Assembly (NCBI RefSeq): GCF_964212655.1
Contig: NZ_OZ156465.1
Coordinates: 4,092,001-4,156,000 of the forward strand
DNA length: 64,000 nucleotides
From: Candidatus Thiodiazotropha sp. LNASS1
GTDB lineage: Bacteria; Pseudomonadota; Gammaproteobacteria; Chromatiales; Chromatiaceae
Reading direction: 5' to 3'
Shown: piece by piece, positions 10,023 to 20,421 of the stretch
Numbering within the stretch: the first letter of the stretch is position 1
Layout: every line of letters begins with the position of its first letter
The notes under the pieces: generated by a model
What the model was told of the DNA's origin: nothing
The model's input: only the letters and a program-made list of their open reading frames with translations
Database searches by the model: none
Translations under genes and position numbers: made by a program

Positions 10023-12380
10023 ATGACAGATTCTACAGTCACCATTGAAGTAGACGGCCAAGCGTTGCAGGCAGAGGCCGGCAGCATGCTTATCGATGTC
10101 ACCGATGCGGCAGGTATCCGTATTCCGCGGTTTTGCTACCACAAGAAGCTCTCTGTTTCAGCCAACTGCCGGATGTGCCTGGTCGAGGTGGAGAAGGTGC
10201 CGAAGCCATTGCCGGCCTGTGCGACGCCGGTCGCTGACGGCATGAAGGTCTACACCCGTTCCCCCAAGGCGCTGGCCGCCCAAAAGGGGACCATGGAATT
10301 TCTGCTCATCAACCACCCGCTGGACTGCCCGATCTGCGATCAGGGCGGCGAGTGTGAACTACAGGACGTCGCTATCGGTTACGGCCGGGATGTCTCCCGC
10401 TATAGCGAGGGCAAACGTGTCGTGGCGGACAAAAATATCGGGCCGTTGATTGCCACCGATATGACCCGTTGTATCCATTGTACCCGTTGTGTGCGTTTCG
10501 GTGACGAGATTGCGGGTATTCGTGAGATGGGGGCCACCGGTCGGGGAGAACACACCGTCATCGGTACCTACATCGAGAAAAGTGTGGATTCTGAACTCTC
10601 CGGCAACGTCATCGACCTCTGCCCGGTAGGCGCGCTGACCTCCAAGCCGTTCCGTTTCAATGCGCGGGCCTGGGAGTTGACCCAGGTGGATGCCATAGCC
10701 CCACACGACAGCCTGGGCTCGAATATCAATCTGCATCTGCGTGGCAACAAGGTCATGCGGGTACACCCCAGGGATAATGAGTCGATCAATGAAACCTGGA
10801 TTTCCGATCGAGACCGTTTCAGCTACGAGGGGCTCTACAGCAGCGACCGTCTGACCGCGCCGATGATCAAGAAGGATGGCGAATGGAAGGATGTGAGTTG
10901 GGATATGGCGCTCGAGATGGCTGCGGCGAGTTTGGGGGAGATCAATACGGCCGATCAGATCGGTGCGTTGGTTTCACCCACCGCGACCCTGGAAGAGCTC
11001 TATCTGACACAGAAAATGATGAACGGAATGGGTTGCAACAATATCGACAGCCGTTTGCGCCAAGGTGATTTCCGCCTCGACAACAGTCTCAAACAGGTCA
11101 ACTGGCTGGGTATGAAGATCGGTGAAATCGACAGTCTGAACGCCGCTCTCGTGGTAGGCGGCAACCTGCGCAAGGAGCAACCGATCCTGGCTCATCGCCT
11201 GCGCAAGGCTGCGTTGGCCGGCGCTGATATCCATCTCATCACGCCACAACAGCTGGAACTCAATTTCAAATCCCGGCAATCGATATGCGCGCCGGGTGAA
11301 ATGGTCAAACGCCTGGCGGCGGTGGCCAAGGCTGCCGGTGTCAAAGAGGGCGGCGCGATCGGAAGGCTGCTCGACACGGCCGATGCGGATGAGTTCGCCA
11401 AGGCGGCTGCCGAGGGACTTAAAAACGGTGATACATCAGCCGTGATGTTGGGGGCCATGGCTCAATCGCATCCCGACTTCTCCCTGTTATATTCACTCGC
11501 GGCCACCCTGGCAGAGGCCACCGGCGCCAAGCTGTCGATCGTGCCGGCCGCGGTCAACAGTGTTGGTGCGCAGCTGGCCGGCGCAGTCCCCTACCTGCAG
11601 GCGGGCGGCAAACCGGCAGAGAGTACCGGCCTGGATGCGTTAGGCATGCTTCAGCAGCCACGCAGAGGTTATCTGTTGCTGGGCGTTGAGCCCGGTATGG
11701 ATTTCTATAACGGCGCACTCTCGCAAACGGCATTGCAGAGCGCAGATACAGTAGTGGCCATCAGTGCCTATCGCAGCCCTGAACTGGAAGCCTGTTGCGA
11801 TATCCTGTTGCCGATGGCGATATTCACCGAGACTTCCGGCACCTATGTGAATGCCGAAGGTGCCTGGCAACAGTGCCGGGGGGCGGTCAAACCCCAGGGT
11901 GAGGCGCGACCCGGATGGAAGATACTTCGTGTCCTGGGCAATTTGCTGAATCAACAGGGATTCGATTATACCGATCCCGGCGAGATAGGTGATGAGCTGC
12001 GTCTCCTGTGCGAGGATGTATCGCTGGATAACAAGATCTCTCAAGCAACGGATCTGGAACCAAGACTCGGCATGGATGGTCTGCAGCGTGGCGGTGATAC
12101 GCCGCTCTATGCAACCGATCCCCTGGTACGCCGGGCAACGGCACTGCAGCAGACCAAGGATGCCGGCGAGGCGGTGATTCGGCTGCATCCGATAGAGGCC
12201 GAACGCCAGGGTCTCAACTCCGCAGAAAACGCATTGATCAAGCAGAACGGCTACCAGGCAACACTCCCTGTGGCATTGGACGATTCCATTCCACAGGGGT
12301 GTGTGTGGATCTCCACAGGATTGAGGGATACCTCAATGCTTGGCCAACCCTTTGGTGAAGTGACAGTGGAGAAGGCATAA
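10023..12380 (+). CDS. nuoG: NADH-quinone oxidoreductase subunit G
   Basis: The 75-kDa iron-sulfur subunit of 785 residues. The N-terminal ferredoxin domain has cysteines in CYHKKLSVSANCRMC and ACATPV. It is followed by the His-Cys3 site HPLDCPICDQGGEC, the [4Fe-4S] motif CIHCTRCVRFGDE, and a long molybdopterin-oxidoreductase-like domain that carries no Mo cofactor in this family. The C-terminal half is the more divergent part, as usual. It ends four bases before nuoH. Confidence 0.96.
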   Translation: MTDSTVTIEVDGQALQAEAGSMLIDVTDAAGIRIPRFCYHKKLSVSANCRMCLVEVEKVPKPLPACATPVADGMKVYTRSPKALAAQKGTMEFLLINHPLDCPICDQGGECELQDVAIGYGRDVSRYSEGKRVVADKNIGPLIATDMTRCIHCTRCVRFGDEIAGIREMGATGRGEHTVIGTYIEKSVDSELSGNVIDLCPVGALTSKPFRFNARAWELTQVDAIAPHDSLGSNINLHLRGNKVMRVHPRDNESINETWISDRDRFSYEGLYSSDRLTAPMIKKDGEWKDVSWDMALEMAAASLGEINTADQIGALVSPTATLEELYLTQKMMNGMGCNNIDSRLRQGDFRLDNSLKQVNWLGMKIGEIDSLNAALVVGGNLRKEQPILAHRLRKAALAGADIHLITPQQLELNFKSRQSICAPGEMVKRLAAVAKAAGVKEGGAIGRLLDTADADEFAKAAAEGLKNGDTSAVMLGAMAQSHPDFSLLYSLAATLAEATGAKLSIVPAAVNSVGAQLAGAVPYLQAGGKPAESTGLDALGMLQQPRRGYLLLGVEPGMDFYNGALSQTALQSADTVVAISAYRSPELEACCDILLPMAIFTETSGTYVNAEGAWQQCRGAVKPQGEARPGWKILRVLGNLLNQQGFDYTDPGEIGDELRLLCEDVSLDNKISQATDLEPRLGMDGLQRGGDTPLYATDPLVRRATALQQTKDAGEAVIRLHPIEAERQGLNSAENALIKQNGYQATLPVALDDSIPQGCVWISTGLRDTSMLGQPFGEVTVEKA

Positions 12381-12383
12381 CCG

Positions 12384-13439
12384 ATGGAATTCTTTATCAG
12401 CCTCTGGGGATCCCTTCCCGCCGAACTGCAGTATCTGATATGGACCTTGATCAAGATTATCGTCATCATCGCGCCGATAATGCTGTCGGTCGCCTACTTT
12501 ACCTATGCCGAGCGCAAGATCATCGGTTATATGCAGGTTCGCATCGGCCCCAATCGTGTTGGTCCGAAGGGTTGGTTGCAACCGATCGCTGATGCGGTGA
12601 AGTTGATGTTCAAGGAGATCGTGATCCCGGCAAAGGCCAATAAACTGCTGTTTGTTATTGCGCCTGCAATTACCCTGGGACCGGCATTGGCCGCCTGGGC
12701 GGTTTTTCCCTTTGATGAAGAGCTGGTGCTGGCGGATATCAATGCCGGGCTGCTCTATATCCTGGCGTTGACTTCGGTCGGTGTGTATGGCGTCATCATT
12801 GCCGGGTGGGCGTCCAACTCGAAATATGCTTTTCTCGGTGCGCTGCGTTCATCGGCACAGATCGTCTCCTATGAGATCGCCATGGGTTTCGCCCTGGTCG
12901 GTGTCTTGGTGGCCGCCGGCAGCCTAAATCTGGGTGATATCGTCAGGGCTCAGGAGGGGGGGATCTTCTCCTGGTTCTGGTTGCCGCTGCTGCCCCTGTT
13001 CGGTGTCTATGTGATCTCCGGTGTCGCCGAGACCAATCGCGCACCCTTTGATGTGGCGGAGGGTGAATCGGAGATCGTCGCCGGTTTCCACGTCGAATAT
13101 TCCGGCATGGTATTCGCGGTATTCTTTCTCGCTGAATATGCCAACATGATCCTGATCTCCGCACTGACGGCAGTCATGTTTCTTGGTGGCTGGCTTTCAC
13201 CCTTCCATGGCTGGCCGCTGCTCGGTCCGTTGTTCGACTGGGTGCCGGGATTTGTCTGGCTGGTGATGAAGACGGCCATTTTCATGTTTCTTTTTCTCTG
13301 GTTGCGTGCCACCTTTCCCCGCTATCGCTATGACCAGATCATGCGCCTCGGATGGAAGGTGTTCATTCCGATAACCATTGTCTGGATTGCTGTTGTAGGT
13401 CTCGCTGTGGTCTATCAAATGCCCTGGTGGTTCGACTGA
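12384..13439 (+). CDS. nuoH: NADH-quinone oxidoreductase subunit H
   Basis: Membrane subunit joining the peripheral and membrane arms and lining the quinone entrance. The 351 residues have about eight membrane helices. Hallmarks are [20 protein letters not shown] near residue 45, the acidic loop [23 protein letters not shown], and [19 protein letters not shown] near the C-terminus. Confidence 0.97.
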   Translation: MEFFISLWGSLPAELQYLIWTLIKIIVIIAPIMLSVAYFTYAERKIIGYMQVRIGPNRVGPKGWLQPIADAVKLMFKEIVIPAKANKLLFVIAPAITLGPALAAWAVFPFDEELVLADINAGLLYILALTSVGVYGVIIAGWASNSKYAFLGALRSSAQIVSYEIAMGFALVGVLVAAGSLNLGDIVRAQEGGIFSWFWLPLLPLFGVYVISGVAETNRAPFDVAEGESEIVAGFHVEYSGMVFAVFFLAEYANMILISALTAVMFLGGWLSPFHGWPLLGPLFDWVPGFVWLVMKTAIFMFLFLWLRATFPRYRYDQIMRLGWKVFIPITIVWIAVVGLAVVYQMPWWFD

Positions 13440-13450
13440 GGAGCCCTGCT

Positions 13451-13939
13451 ATGAAAGTGCTTTCAAACTATCTTAAGAGCCTTTTCCTGCTGGAGCTGTT
13501 TCGTGGCTTGAGTGTCACCGGACGCTATCTGTTCCGTAAAAAGTTCACTGTGATGTATCCGGAGGAGAAGGCGCCGGTCTCACCCAGATTTCGTGGTCTT
13601 CATGCCTTGCGCCGCTATCCAAGCGGCGAGGAGCGTTGCATTGCCTGCAAATTGTGTGAGGCGACCTGTCCGGCGCTGGCCATCACCATAGAGGCCGAAC
13701 CGAGGGAAGACGGCTCACGGCGCACGACCCGTTACGACATCGACCTGTTTAAGTGTATCTACTGCGGCTATTGCCAGGAGGCCTGTCCGGTGGATGCCAT
13801 TGTCGAGACCCGCATCTACGAGTACCACTTCGAGAATCGCGGTGAAAATATAATGACCAAAGAGAAGTTACTGGCGGTGGGCGATAAATACGAGGCGCAG
13901 ATTGCCGCCGATATCGAGGCCCAGTCGAAGTATCGCTAA
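13451..13939 (+). CDS. nuoI: NADH-quinone oxidoreductase subunit I
   Basis: The 23-kDa ferredoxin-like subunit carrying clusters N6a and N6b. Two motifs are seen: [12 protein letters not shown] and [12 protein letters not shown]. The ATG at 13451 gives 162 residues starting [11 protein letters not shown], the family's usual length and N-terminus. The frame is open further upstream into nuoH, but that extension has no family resemblance. Confidence 0.97.
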   Translation: MKVLSNYLKSLFLLELFRGLSVTGRYLFRKKFTVMYPEEKAPVSPRFRGLHALRRYPSGEERCIACKLCEATCPALAITIEAEPREDGSRRTTRYDIDLFKCIYCGYCQEACPVDAIVETRIYEYHFENRGENIMTKEKLLAVGDKYEAQIAADIEAQSKYR

Positions 13940-13980
13940 TTGACAGGCAACCTTTGAAACAGACAAGGGAAACCCAATAA

Positions 13981-14583
13981 ATGACACTTGAAAAGCTGAT
14001 TTTCTATGCCCTCTCTGCGGTGATCATCGCTGCAGCGATGATGGTTGTGACCCGGCGTAATCCTGTTCATTCAGCCCTCTTCCTGATTCTTGCGTTCGTC
14101 GCCTGCAGCGGCATCTGGCTGCTTGCGGAGGCGGAGTTTCTCGCCATCGTCCTGGTCCTGGTCTACGTGGGGGCGGTAATGGTGCTGTTCCTCTTCGTAC
14201 TGATGATGCTGGATATCGACCTTGCTGTCTTGCGCGCGGGATTCATCAAGATGCTGCCGCTGGGTGTGATCATGGCGATCGCCATGGCTGCGGAACTGAT
14301 ACTGATCGTCGGCCCCGACAATTTCGGCCTGGAACAATATGCCGCGCCGGCCAGGCATGCGGCGGATTACAGCAATACAGAGGAGCTGGGTAGCGTGCTC
14401 TATACGGTCTATATGTATCCGTTCGAGATTGCCGCGGTGATTCTGCTGGTCGCCATTATCGCTGCCATCGGCCTGACGATGCGTAAGCGCCCCGACACCA
14501 AGTATCTCGATCCCGCCACCCAGGTGGTGGTCAAGCGCGATGACCGGGTACGGATGGTCTCCATGGATGCTGAAAAGGGATGA
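13981..14583 (+). CDS. nuoJ: NADH-quinone oxidoreductase subunit J
   Basis: Membrane-arm subunit of 200 residues with five predicted helices. The third helix carries [17 protein letters not shown], including the family's conserved pi-bulge region. The stop lies eight bases before the nuoK ATG. Confidence 0.96.
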   Translation: MTLEKLIFYALSAVIIAAAMMVVTRRNPVHSALFLILAFVACSGIWLLAEAEFLAIVLVLVYVGAVMVLFLFVLMMLDIDLAVLRAGFIKMLPLGVIMAIAMAAELILIVGPDNFGLEQYAAPARHAADYSNTEELGSVLYTVYMYPFEIAAVILLVAIIAAIGLTMRKRPDTKYLDPATQVVVKRDDRVRMVSMDAEKG

Positions 14584-14590
14584 TGTAGAC

Positions 14591-14896
14591 ATGATTGCAC
14601 TTTCCGACTATCTCATTCTCGGCGCCATCCTGTTCGCAATCAGCATCGCGGGGATCTTCATCAACCGTAAGAACGTTATCGTTCTGTTGATGTGCGTGGA
14701 GCTGATGCTGTTGGCCGTGAACATCAACTTTGTCGCCTTCTCCCATTTTCTCGGTGATACCGCCGGACAGGTTTTTGTCTTCTTTATCCTCACTGTGGCC
14801 GCCGCCGAGGCTGCTATCGGCCTGGCCATTCTGGTGGTGCTGTTCCGCAGCAAGCGGAGCATCAATGTTGAGGATATGGATGTATTGAGAGGGTAG
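14591..14896 (+). CDS. nuoK: NADH-quinone oxidoreductase subunit K
   Basis: Antiporter-like small membrane subunit of 101 residues with three helices. The two conserved buried glutamates lie in [13 protein letters not shown] and [13 protein letters not shown], and the end is [14 protein letters not shown] 14591 is chosen because it gives the exact family length; a longer in-frame start inside nuoJ would add 17 residues with no family match. Confidence 0.97.
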   Translation: MIALSDYLILGAILFAISIAGIFINRKNVIVLLMCVELMLLAVNINFVAFSHFLGDTAGQVFVFFILTVAAAEAAIGLAILVVLFRSKRSINVEDMDVLRG

Positions 14897-14905
14897 GGAT
14901 TTATC

Positions 14906-15067
14906 AGTCCGCAAATGAACGCTAATAAACGCAAATGGTTTTTAAGTGTTTCATTTTCGGGACTTGGCTTAAAAGAGAACGAGTTTGAACACTAGGTATA
15001 TTGGTTCGCTGGATGATATGTCAGATGCATTAACAATATTAGCGTTCATTTGCGTTCATTTGCGGAC
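14906..15067 (+). repeat. Inverted-repeat element between nuoK and nuoL
   Basis: The 190-base nuoK-nuoL gap holds two related arms in opposite orientation. The left arm (about 14907-14938) begins GTCCGCAAATGAACGC. The right arm (about 15040-15066) is its reverse complement and ends CATTTGCGGAC. Both contain variants of the decamer AAATGAACGC, repeated twice in the right arm. The interior of about 100 bases has no ORF. It resembles a short non-autonomous palindromic or MITE-like insertion; no target duplication could be made out. Confidence 0.75.
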
Positions 15068-15086
15068 TTTTTAAAAAGAAACGGTT

Positions 15087-17075
15087 ATGGAAAATATCTA
15101 TCTGACAATTGTGCTGGCGCCGTTGGTGGGCGCCATCATAGCCGGCTTTTTCGGTGGTTCCATCGGTCGCAGCTGGTCTCATTGGGTGACAAGCACGGGC
15201 GTTGGCATCTCGACGTTGCTCTCGCTCTATGTGCTCAAGGGCTTCATGTTCGACGATGCCGAAATCTTCAACGGTTCCGTCTACACCTGGATGGTAAGCG
15301 ACGGCATCAACATGGAGGTGGGTTTCCTGGTGGATCAGCTGACCGCAGTGATGATCAGCGTGGTGACCTTCGTCTCTTTCTGTGTCCATATCTACACCAT
15401 CGGCTACATGGCCGACGACGCGCACAACTGGCCCAAGACAAGCCTGGCGGGGCGCAACTCCTATCAGCGCTTCTTCAGCTACATTTCACTGTTTACCTTC
15501 TCCATGCTGATGCTGGTCATGTCCAACAACTTCCTGCAGCTGTTCTTCGGTTGGGAAGCGGTGGGCCTGGTCTCCTATCTGCTGATCGGCTTCTGGTCGG
15601 TGCGGCCGACGGCGATCTTCGCCAACCTGAAGGCCTTTTTGGTCAACCGGGTGGGTGATTTCGGTTTCATTCTCGGCATTGCCGCCATCGCCATGTACAC
15701 CAACAGCCTCGATTATGCCGAGGTCTTTGCCAAGGCACCGGGCCTGGCCGATACCCAGATCCAGATCTGGGGCGACAGCAACTGGTCGTTGATGTCGGTG
15801 ATCGGTATCCTCCTGTTCATCGGGGCTATGGGCAAATCCGCGCAGGTACCGCTGCATGTGTGGCTGCCCGACTCGATGGAGGGCCCGACCCCGATCTCCG
15901 CCCTGATCCATGCCGCGACTATGGTGACCGCCGGTATCTTTATGGTGGCACGCATGTCACCCCTGTATGAGCTTTCGGAGACGGCGCTCAGCTTCGTGCT
16001 GGTGATCGGCGCCACAACCGCCTTCTTCACCGGTCTGATCGGTATCGTGCAGAATGACATCAAGCGCGTGGTGGCCTATTCGACCCTGTCCCAGCTGGGT
16101 TACATGATGGTCGCCCTGGGGGCCTCTGCCTACGCCGCCGGTATCTTCCACCTGATGACCCACGCCTTCTTCAAGGCACTGCTCTTCCTCGCCGCCGGTT
16201 CGGTTATTATCGGTATGCACCATGACCAGGATATCCGCAACATGGGCGGTGTGCGCAAATATATGCCGATCACCTACTGGACATCGTTACTGGGATCCCT
16301 GGCGCTGATCGGTTTTCCTTTCTTTTCCGGTTTCTTCTCCAAGGACGCCATCATCGAGGCGGTACACCACTCAACCATCGGTGGCTCAAGCTATGCCTAT
16401 GTGCTGGTGCTGGCCGGTGTCTTTGTAACCGCCCTCTACAGCTTCCGCATGTTCTTCCTGGTCTTCCATGGCGAGGGCCCCCGGGACGAGCACGCCAAGG
16501 CGCATCTGCACGAATCGCCCAAGGTGGTGACGATACCGCTGATCCTGCTGGCTATTCCCTCGGTGATCCTCGGTTACCTGACTATCGATCCGATGCTGTT
16601 TGGCGACTGGTTCAAGGATGTGTTCCATGTTCTGCCTGAGCACGATACGCTGGCGGCGGTACAGGCGGTAGTCCATAGCGGCAATGGCATGCTGGCGCAT
16701 ACTTATGCGAGTCCTGCCTTCTATCTGGCCATGGCCGGCTTGGGTTTGGCCTTTTACATCTATATGTTGAATCCGGCATGGGCGGATAAGATCAAATCGA
16801 TCGCGGCGCCCCTGTATACCCTACTGGACAAGAAATACTGGTTCGACGAGGCCTATCAGGTGGTTTTCGCTGCCGGCAGCCGCGGACTGGGCAAGTTTCT
16901 ATGGCTGGTGGGTGATCGCGGTCTTATCGACGGACTGGCGGTGAACGGTTCCGCCTACTCGGTGGGTTGGCTCGCTTCGGTGGTACGCCATCTGCAAAGC
17001 GGCTACCTCTACCACTATGCCATTGCCATGATTCTGGGTCTGCTGTTGTTGCTGACCTGGTTTGTATTCTTGTAA
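15087..17075 (+). CDS. nuoL: NADH-quinone oxidoreductase subunit L
   Basis: Antiporter-like proton-pumping subunit at the distal end of the membrane arm, 662 residues. Landmarks are NLKAFLVNRVGDFGF, GAMGKSAQVPLHVWLPDSMEGPTP (pump Lys and His), VAYSTLSQLGYM and the C-terminal long lateral helix region. The inverted-repeat element at 14906-15067 ends 19 bases before the ATG, so the ribosome binding region lies directly beside it. Confidence 0.97.
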   Translation: MENIYLTIVLAPLVGAIIAGFFGGSIGRSWSHWVTSTGVGISTLLSLYVLKGFMFDDAEIFNGSVYTWMVSDGINMEVGFLVDQLTAVMISVVTFVSFCVHIYTIGYMADDAHNWPKTSLAGRNSYQRFFSYISLFTFSMLMLVMSNNFLQLFFGWEAVGLVSYLLIGFWSVRPTAIFANLKAFLVNRVGDFGFILGIAAIAMYTNSLDYAEVFAKAPGLADTQIQIWGDSNWSLMSVIGILLFIGAMGKSAQVPLHVWLPDSMEGPTPISALIHAATMVTAGIFMVARMSPLYELSETALSFVLVIGATTAFFTGLIGIVQNDIKRVVAYSTLSQLGYMMVALGASAYAAGIFHLMTHAFFKALLFLAAGSVIIGMHHDQDIRNMGGVRKYMPITYWTSLLGSLALIGFPFFSGFFSKDAIIEAVHHSTIGGSSYAYVLVLAGVFVTALYSFRMFFLVFHGEGPRDEHAKAHLHESPKVVTIPLILLAIPSVILGYLTIDPMLFGDWFKDVFHVLPEHDTLAAVQAVVHSGNGMLAHTYASPAFYLAMAGLGLAFYIYMLNPAWADKIKSIAAPLYTLLDKKYWFDEAYQVVFAAGSRGLGKFLWLVGDRGLIDGLAVNGSAYSVGWLASVVRHLQSGYLYHYAIAMILGLLLLLTWFVFL

Positions 17076-17087
17076 AGGATCTTTAGC

Positions 17088-18599
17088 ATGATTGCCGATT
17101 GGCCTATCTTAAGTCTTACGGTCTGGCTTCCGATCATCGGAGGTTTCATGGTGCTCGCCAGTGGCGACCGTGAGGCGAACGCAACCAAGTGGACCGCCCT
17201 GATTATCGCTATCCTGACCTTTATCGTCAGTCTTCCGCTCTGGTTCGCCTTCGACAGTTCGACCTCGGCGATGCAGTTCGTGGAGCGGGTGCCCTGGATA
17301 CCCTCATTCGATGTAGAGTACTACATGGGCATTGACGGCATCTCCATGCCGCTGATCATCCTCACCACTTTCATTACCCCGCTGGTGGTCATCGCCGGTT
17401 GGGAGGTGATCAAGTATCGTCCTTCACAATACATGGCCGCCTTCCTGATCATGGAGGGGGTGATGGTGGGCGTCTTCTCGGCCCTGGATGCAATGCTTTT
17501 CTACGTGTTCTGGGAAGCCATGCTGATTCCGATGTTTCTCATCATCGGCATCTGGGGTGGCGCCAACCGGGTCTACGCCACCATCAAGTTCTTCCTCTAT
17601 ACCTTTCTCGGTTCCGTGTTCATGCTGGTCGCCCTGATCTACATGTACTTCCAGTCGGGCAGCTTCGATATCCTCGGCTTCCATACCCTTAAACTGAACC
17701 TGACCGAGCAAATCCTGATCTTCATCGCTTTCCTCCTGGCGTTTGCGGTAAAGGTGCCGATGTGGCCTGTTCACACCTGGCTGCCGGATGCCCATGTGGA
17801 GGCCCCGACCGGTGGATCGGTGGTCCTGGCGGCGATCATGTTGAAGATCGGCGGCTACGGCTTCCTGCGCTTCAGTCTGCCGATCACCCCCGACGCCAGC
17901 CACACATTGGATTGGCTCATCATAGGCATGTCCTTGATTGCGGTGGTCTACATCGGCTTCGTCGCCCTGATCCAGCAGGATATGAAGAAATTGATCGCCT
18001 ATTCGTCGATTGCCCACATGGGTTTCGTCACCCTGGGCTTCTTCATCGTCTTCATCATCAGCCAGAACAACGCGGGCAGCGGCGCCGCCCTGGGCATGGA
18101 AGGCGGCATGGTGCAGATGATCTCCCACGGTTTCATCTCGGCGGCCCTGTTCCTCTGTGTCGGAGTGCTCTACGATCGACTGCATAGCCGCGAGATCAAG
18201 GATTACGGTGGTGTGGTGAACACCATGCCGGTGTTCGGCGCCTTCATGGTCTTCTTCGCCATGGCCAATGCGGGACTGCCGGGCACCTCCGGTTTCGTCG
18301 GCGAGTTCATGGTCATCCTGGCCAGTTTCCGTGCCGATTTCTGGTATGCCTTCCTTGCTGCCACGACCCTGATTATCGGTGCCGCCTACACTCTGTGGAT
18401 GGTCAAGCGGGTGGTCTTCGGCGATGTCACCAACGAGGGCGTGGCGGCGTTGGAGGATATGAATCAACGTGAATATATCGTGCTGGGTACTCTGGCGGCG
18501 GCAGTGCTGCTGTTGGGTCTGTGGCCGGCACCCCTGGTTGAGGTAATGGATGCCTCCGTCAATAACCTGCTGCAGCATATCGCAGTGTCGAAACTTTAA
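17088..18599 (+). CDS. nuoM: NADH-quinone oxidoreductase subunit M
   Basis: Second large antiporter-like subunit, 503 residues and about 14 helices. Motifs are [36 protein letters not shown] (pump Glu), [23 protein letters not shown] (pump Lys) and [15 protein letters not shown]. It starts 12 bases after nuoL. Confidence 0.97.
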   Translation: MIADWPILSLTVWLPIIGGFMVLASGDREANATKWTALIIAILTFIVSLPLWFAFDSSTSAMQFVERVPWIPSFDVEYYMGIDGISMPLIILTTFITPLVVIAGWEVIKYRPSQYMAAFLIMEGVMVGVFSALDAMLFYVFWEAMLIPMFLIIGIWGGANRVYATIKFFLYTFLGSVFMLVALIYMYFQSGSFDILGFHTLKLNLTEQILIFIAFLLAFAVKVPMWPVHTWLPDAHVEAPTGGSVVLAAIMLKIGGYGFLRFSLPITPDASHTLDWLIIGMSLIAVVYIGFVALIQQDMKKLIAYSSIAHMGFVTLGFFIVFIISQNNAGSGAALGMEGGMVQMISHGFISAALFLCVGVLYDRLHSREIKDYGGVVNTMPVFGAFMVFFAMANAGLPGTSGFVGEFMVILASFRADFWYAFLAATTLIIGAAYTLWMVKRVVFGDVTNEGVAALEDMNQREYIVLGTLAAAVLLLGLWPAPLVEVMDASVNNLLQHIAVSKL

Positions 18600-18628
18600 C
18601 TGGCGGAGCCCGACTCGGTAGCTTTCAA

Positions 18629-20077
18629 ATGCAATTCGATACAACACAACTGATCCCGGTACTGCCGGAAATATCTCTGCTGACCCTGGCCTGTGTGGTG
18701 CTGGTGGTCGATTTGTTCATCCGCGAGAGCCAGCGTATCGTCAGTTACGGTATCACCCAGGTGGGCCTGATGATCACCGCGGCCGTTACCTTGCTCGTCT
18801 CCCAGCCGGATACCCAGATCATTTTTGACGGCAGCTACATTCGCGATCCGATGAGCGATCTGTTGAAGCTGGGGATACTGGTTATCAGCTTTCTTGCCTT
18901 TCTCTACGCAAAGGACTATCTGCGCGACCGGGATCTGTTCAAAGGCGAATTCTATACCCTGGGCCTGTTCGCGGTGCTGGGCATGATGATCATGACCTCC
19001 GCCAACAGTTTCCTGACCATCTATCTGGGCCTTGAACTGCTGGCGCTCTGTCTCTATGCCCTGGTGGCCTTCAACAGAAATTCACCCCATGGCGCCGAGG
19101 CGGCCATGAAGTACTTTGTCCTGGGCGCACTCGCCTCCGGTATGTTGCTGTATGGTATATCGATGATCTACGGCGCCACCGGCACGCTCCGCTTTGACGA
19201 GTTGGCGCAGTTGGTGGATAAAGGCGACCTGAATCAACTGGTGATGGTGTTCGGTATCGTTTTCCTGGTGATCGGTCTGGCCTTCAAACTGGGTGCGGTT
19301 CCTTTCCATATGTGGGTGCCCGATATCTATCACGGTGCGCCTACCGCGGTTACCCTGTTTATCGGCAGCGCGCCAAAGATTGCCGCTTTCGCTCTGGCGA
19401 TGCGCCTGCTGGTGGATGGTTTGGCCGATCTGCACGCCGGCTGGGAGGGCTGGCAGGGGATGCTGATCATCCTCTCGGTGCTATCCATGGGCATCGGTAA
19501 TCTGATCGCCATCGCCCAGACCAATATCAAACGTATGCTGGCCTATTCCACCATCTCTCATGTGGGTTTTATCCTGCTCGGAATCCTGGCAGGTACCAAA
19601 GAGGGTTATACCGCGGCGATGTTCTATACCCTGGTCTATGCGCTGATGTCGGCTGGCGGTTTCGGTGTGGTGATCGCGCTTAGCCGCAAGGGCTTCGAGG
19701 CGGAGAACCTGGATGACTTCAAGGGGCTCAATCAGCGTAACCCCTGGTTTGCCGGTATGATGCTGCTGTTGATGTTTTCCATGGCGGGAGTGCCTCCCAC
19801 CGTTGGTTTCTTCGCCAAGCTGTTTGTGCTCGACGCCGTAGTCTCGGTCAATCTGACCTGGCTGGCCGTGGTGGGGGTTTTCTTTTCCATTATCGGGGCT
19901 TTCTATTACATCCGGGTCATCAAGCTGATCTATTTCGACGAGCCGGTGGATGAATCGCCGCTGACGGTGGGTATGGATACTCAAGTTATGCTTTCCCTGA
20001 ATGGTCTGGCGATGCTGATTCTAGGCCTGTTTCCGGCCGGATTACTCTCGCTCTGCAGCAGCGCAATCGGCAACTGA
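18629..20077 (+). CDS. nuoN: NADH-quinone oxidoreductase subunit N
   Basis: Third large antiporter-like subunit of 482 residues; it closes the 14-gene nuo operon. Seen are [38 protein letters not shown] and [15 protein letters not shown]. No terminator follows directly; the next element is the initiator tRNA promoter 20 bases downstream. Confidence 0.97.
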   Translation: MQFDTTQLIPVLPEISLLTLACVVLVVDLFIRESQRIVSYGITQVGLMITAAVTLLVSQPDTQIIFDGSYIRDPMSDLLKLGILVISFLAFLYAKDYLRDRDLFKGEFYTLGLFAVLGMMIMTSANSFLTIYLGLELLALCLYALVAFNRNSPHGAEAAMKYFVLGALASGMLLYGISMIYGATGTLRFDELAQLVDKGDLNQLVMVFGIVFLVIGLAFKLGAVPFHMWVPDIYHGAPTAVTLFIGSAPKIAAFALAMRLLVDGLADLHAGWEGWQGMLIILSVLSMGIGNLIAIAQTNIKRMLAYSTISHVGFILLGILAGTKEGYTAAMFYTLVYALMSAGGFGVVIALSRKGFEAENLDDFKGLNQRNPWFAGMMLLLMFSMAGVPPTVGFFAKLFVLDAVVSVNLTWLAVVGVFFSIIGAFYYIRVIKLIYFDEPVDESPLTVGMDTQVMLSLNGLAMLILGLFPAGLLSLCSSAIGN

Positions 20078-20096
20078 GTTTTCTGCTGTAAAGGAC

Positions 20097-20125
20097 TTGT
20101 CATCCGGCTGCAAGACGGGTAGTAT
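20097..20125 (+). promoter_or_regulatory. Promoter of initiator tRNA
   Basis: TTGTCA at 20097-20102 and TAGTAT at 20120-20125 are separated by 17 bases, the optimal sigma70 spacing. A C-rich stretch directly after the -10 box resembles the GC-rich discriminator of stringently controlled stable-RNA promoters. The tRNA begins 14 bases downstream. Confidence 0.7.
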
Positions 20126-20138
20126 GCCCCCTCCTTGA

Positions 20139-20215
<77 letters not shown>

Positions 20216-20230
20216 AACAAAAAAATGGAA

Positions 20231-20264
20231 AGCCAATCACTTAGCGGTGGTTGGTTTTTTTTTT
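20231..20264 (+). terminator. Rho-independent terminator after initiator tRNA
   Basis: An 8-bp stem (CCAATCAC with GTGGTTGG, one G-U) closes a 6-base loop and is followed by ten T residues. It ends the tRNA transcript. Confidence 0.9.
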
Positions 20265-20421
20265 ATAAATTATGACTACTTTGCACTGAGTAATCGGCGA
20301 TAATAGGTTGGTCGTTACTCGCCTCCATCTTGTGATGGGGCTGCCATCATTTGCCACGATTTAGCCCCTTTTACGCCATTCTGAGTCTGTATGCTGACTT
20401 CTCACTGCAGAGGAGTCCGTA

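Noticed and set aside
17424-18647. Long minus-strand open frame opposite nuoM (about 407 codons)
   Set aside because: The His/Gln/Asp-rich translation is what the antisense of a hydrophobic gene gives; no ribosome binding site or family match.
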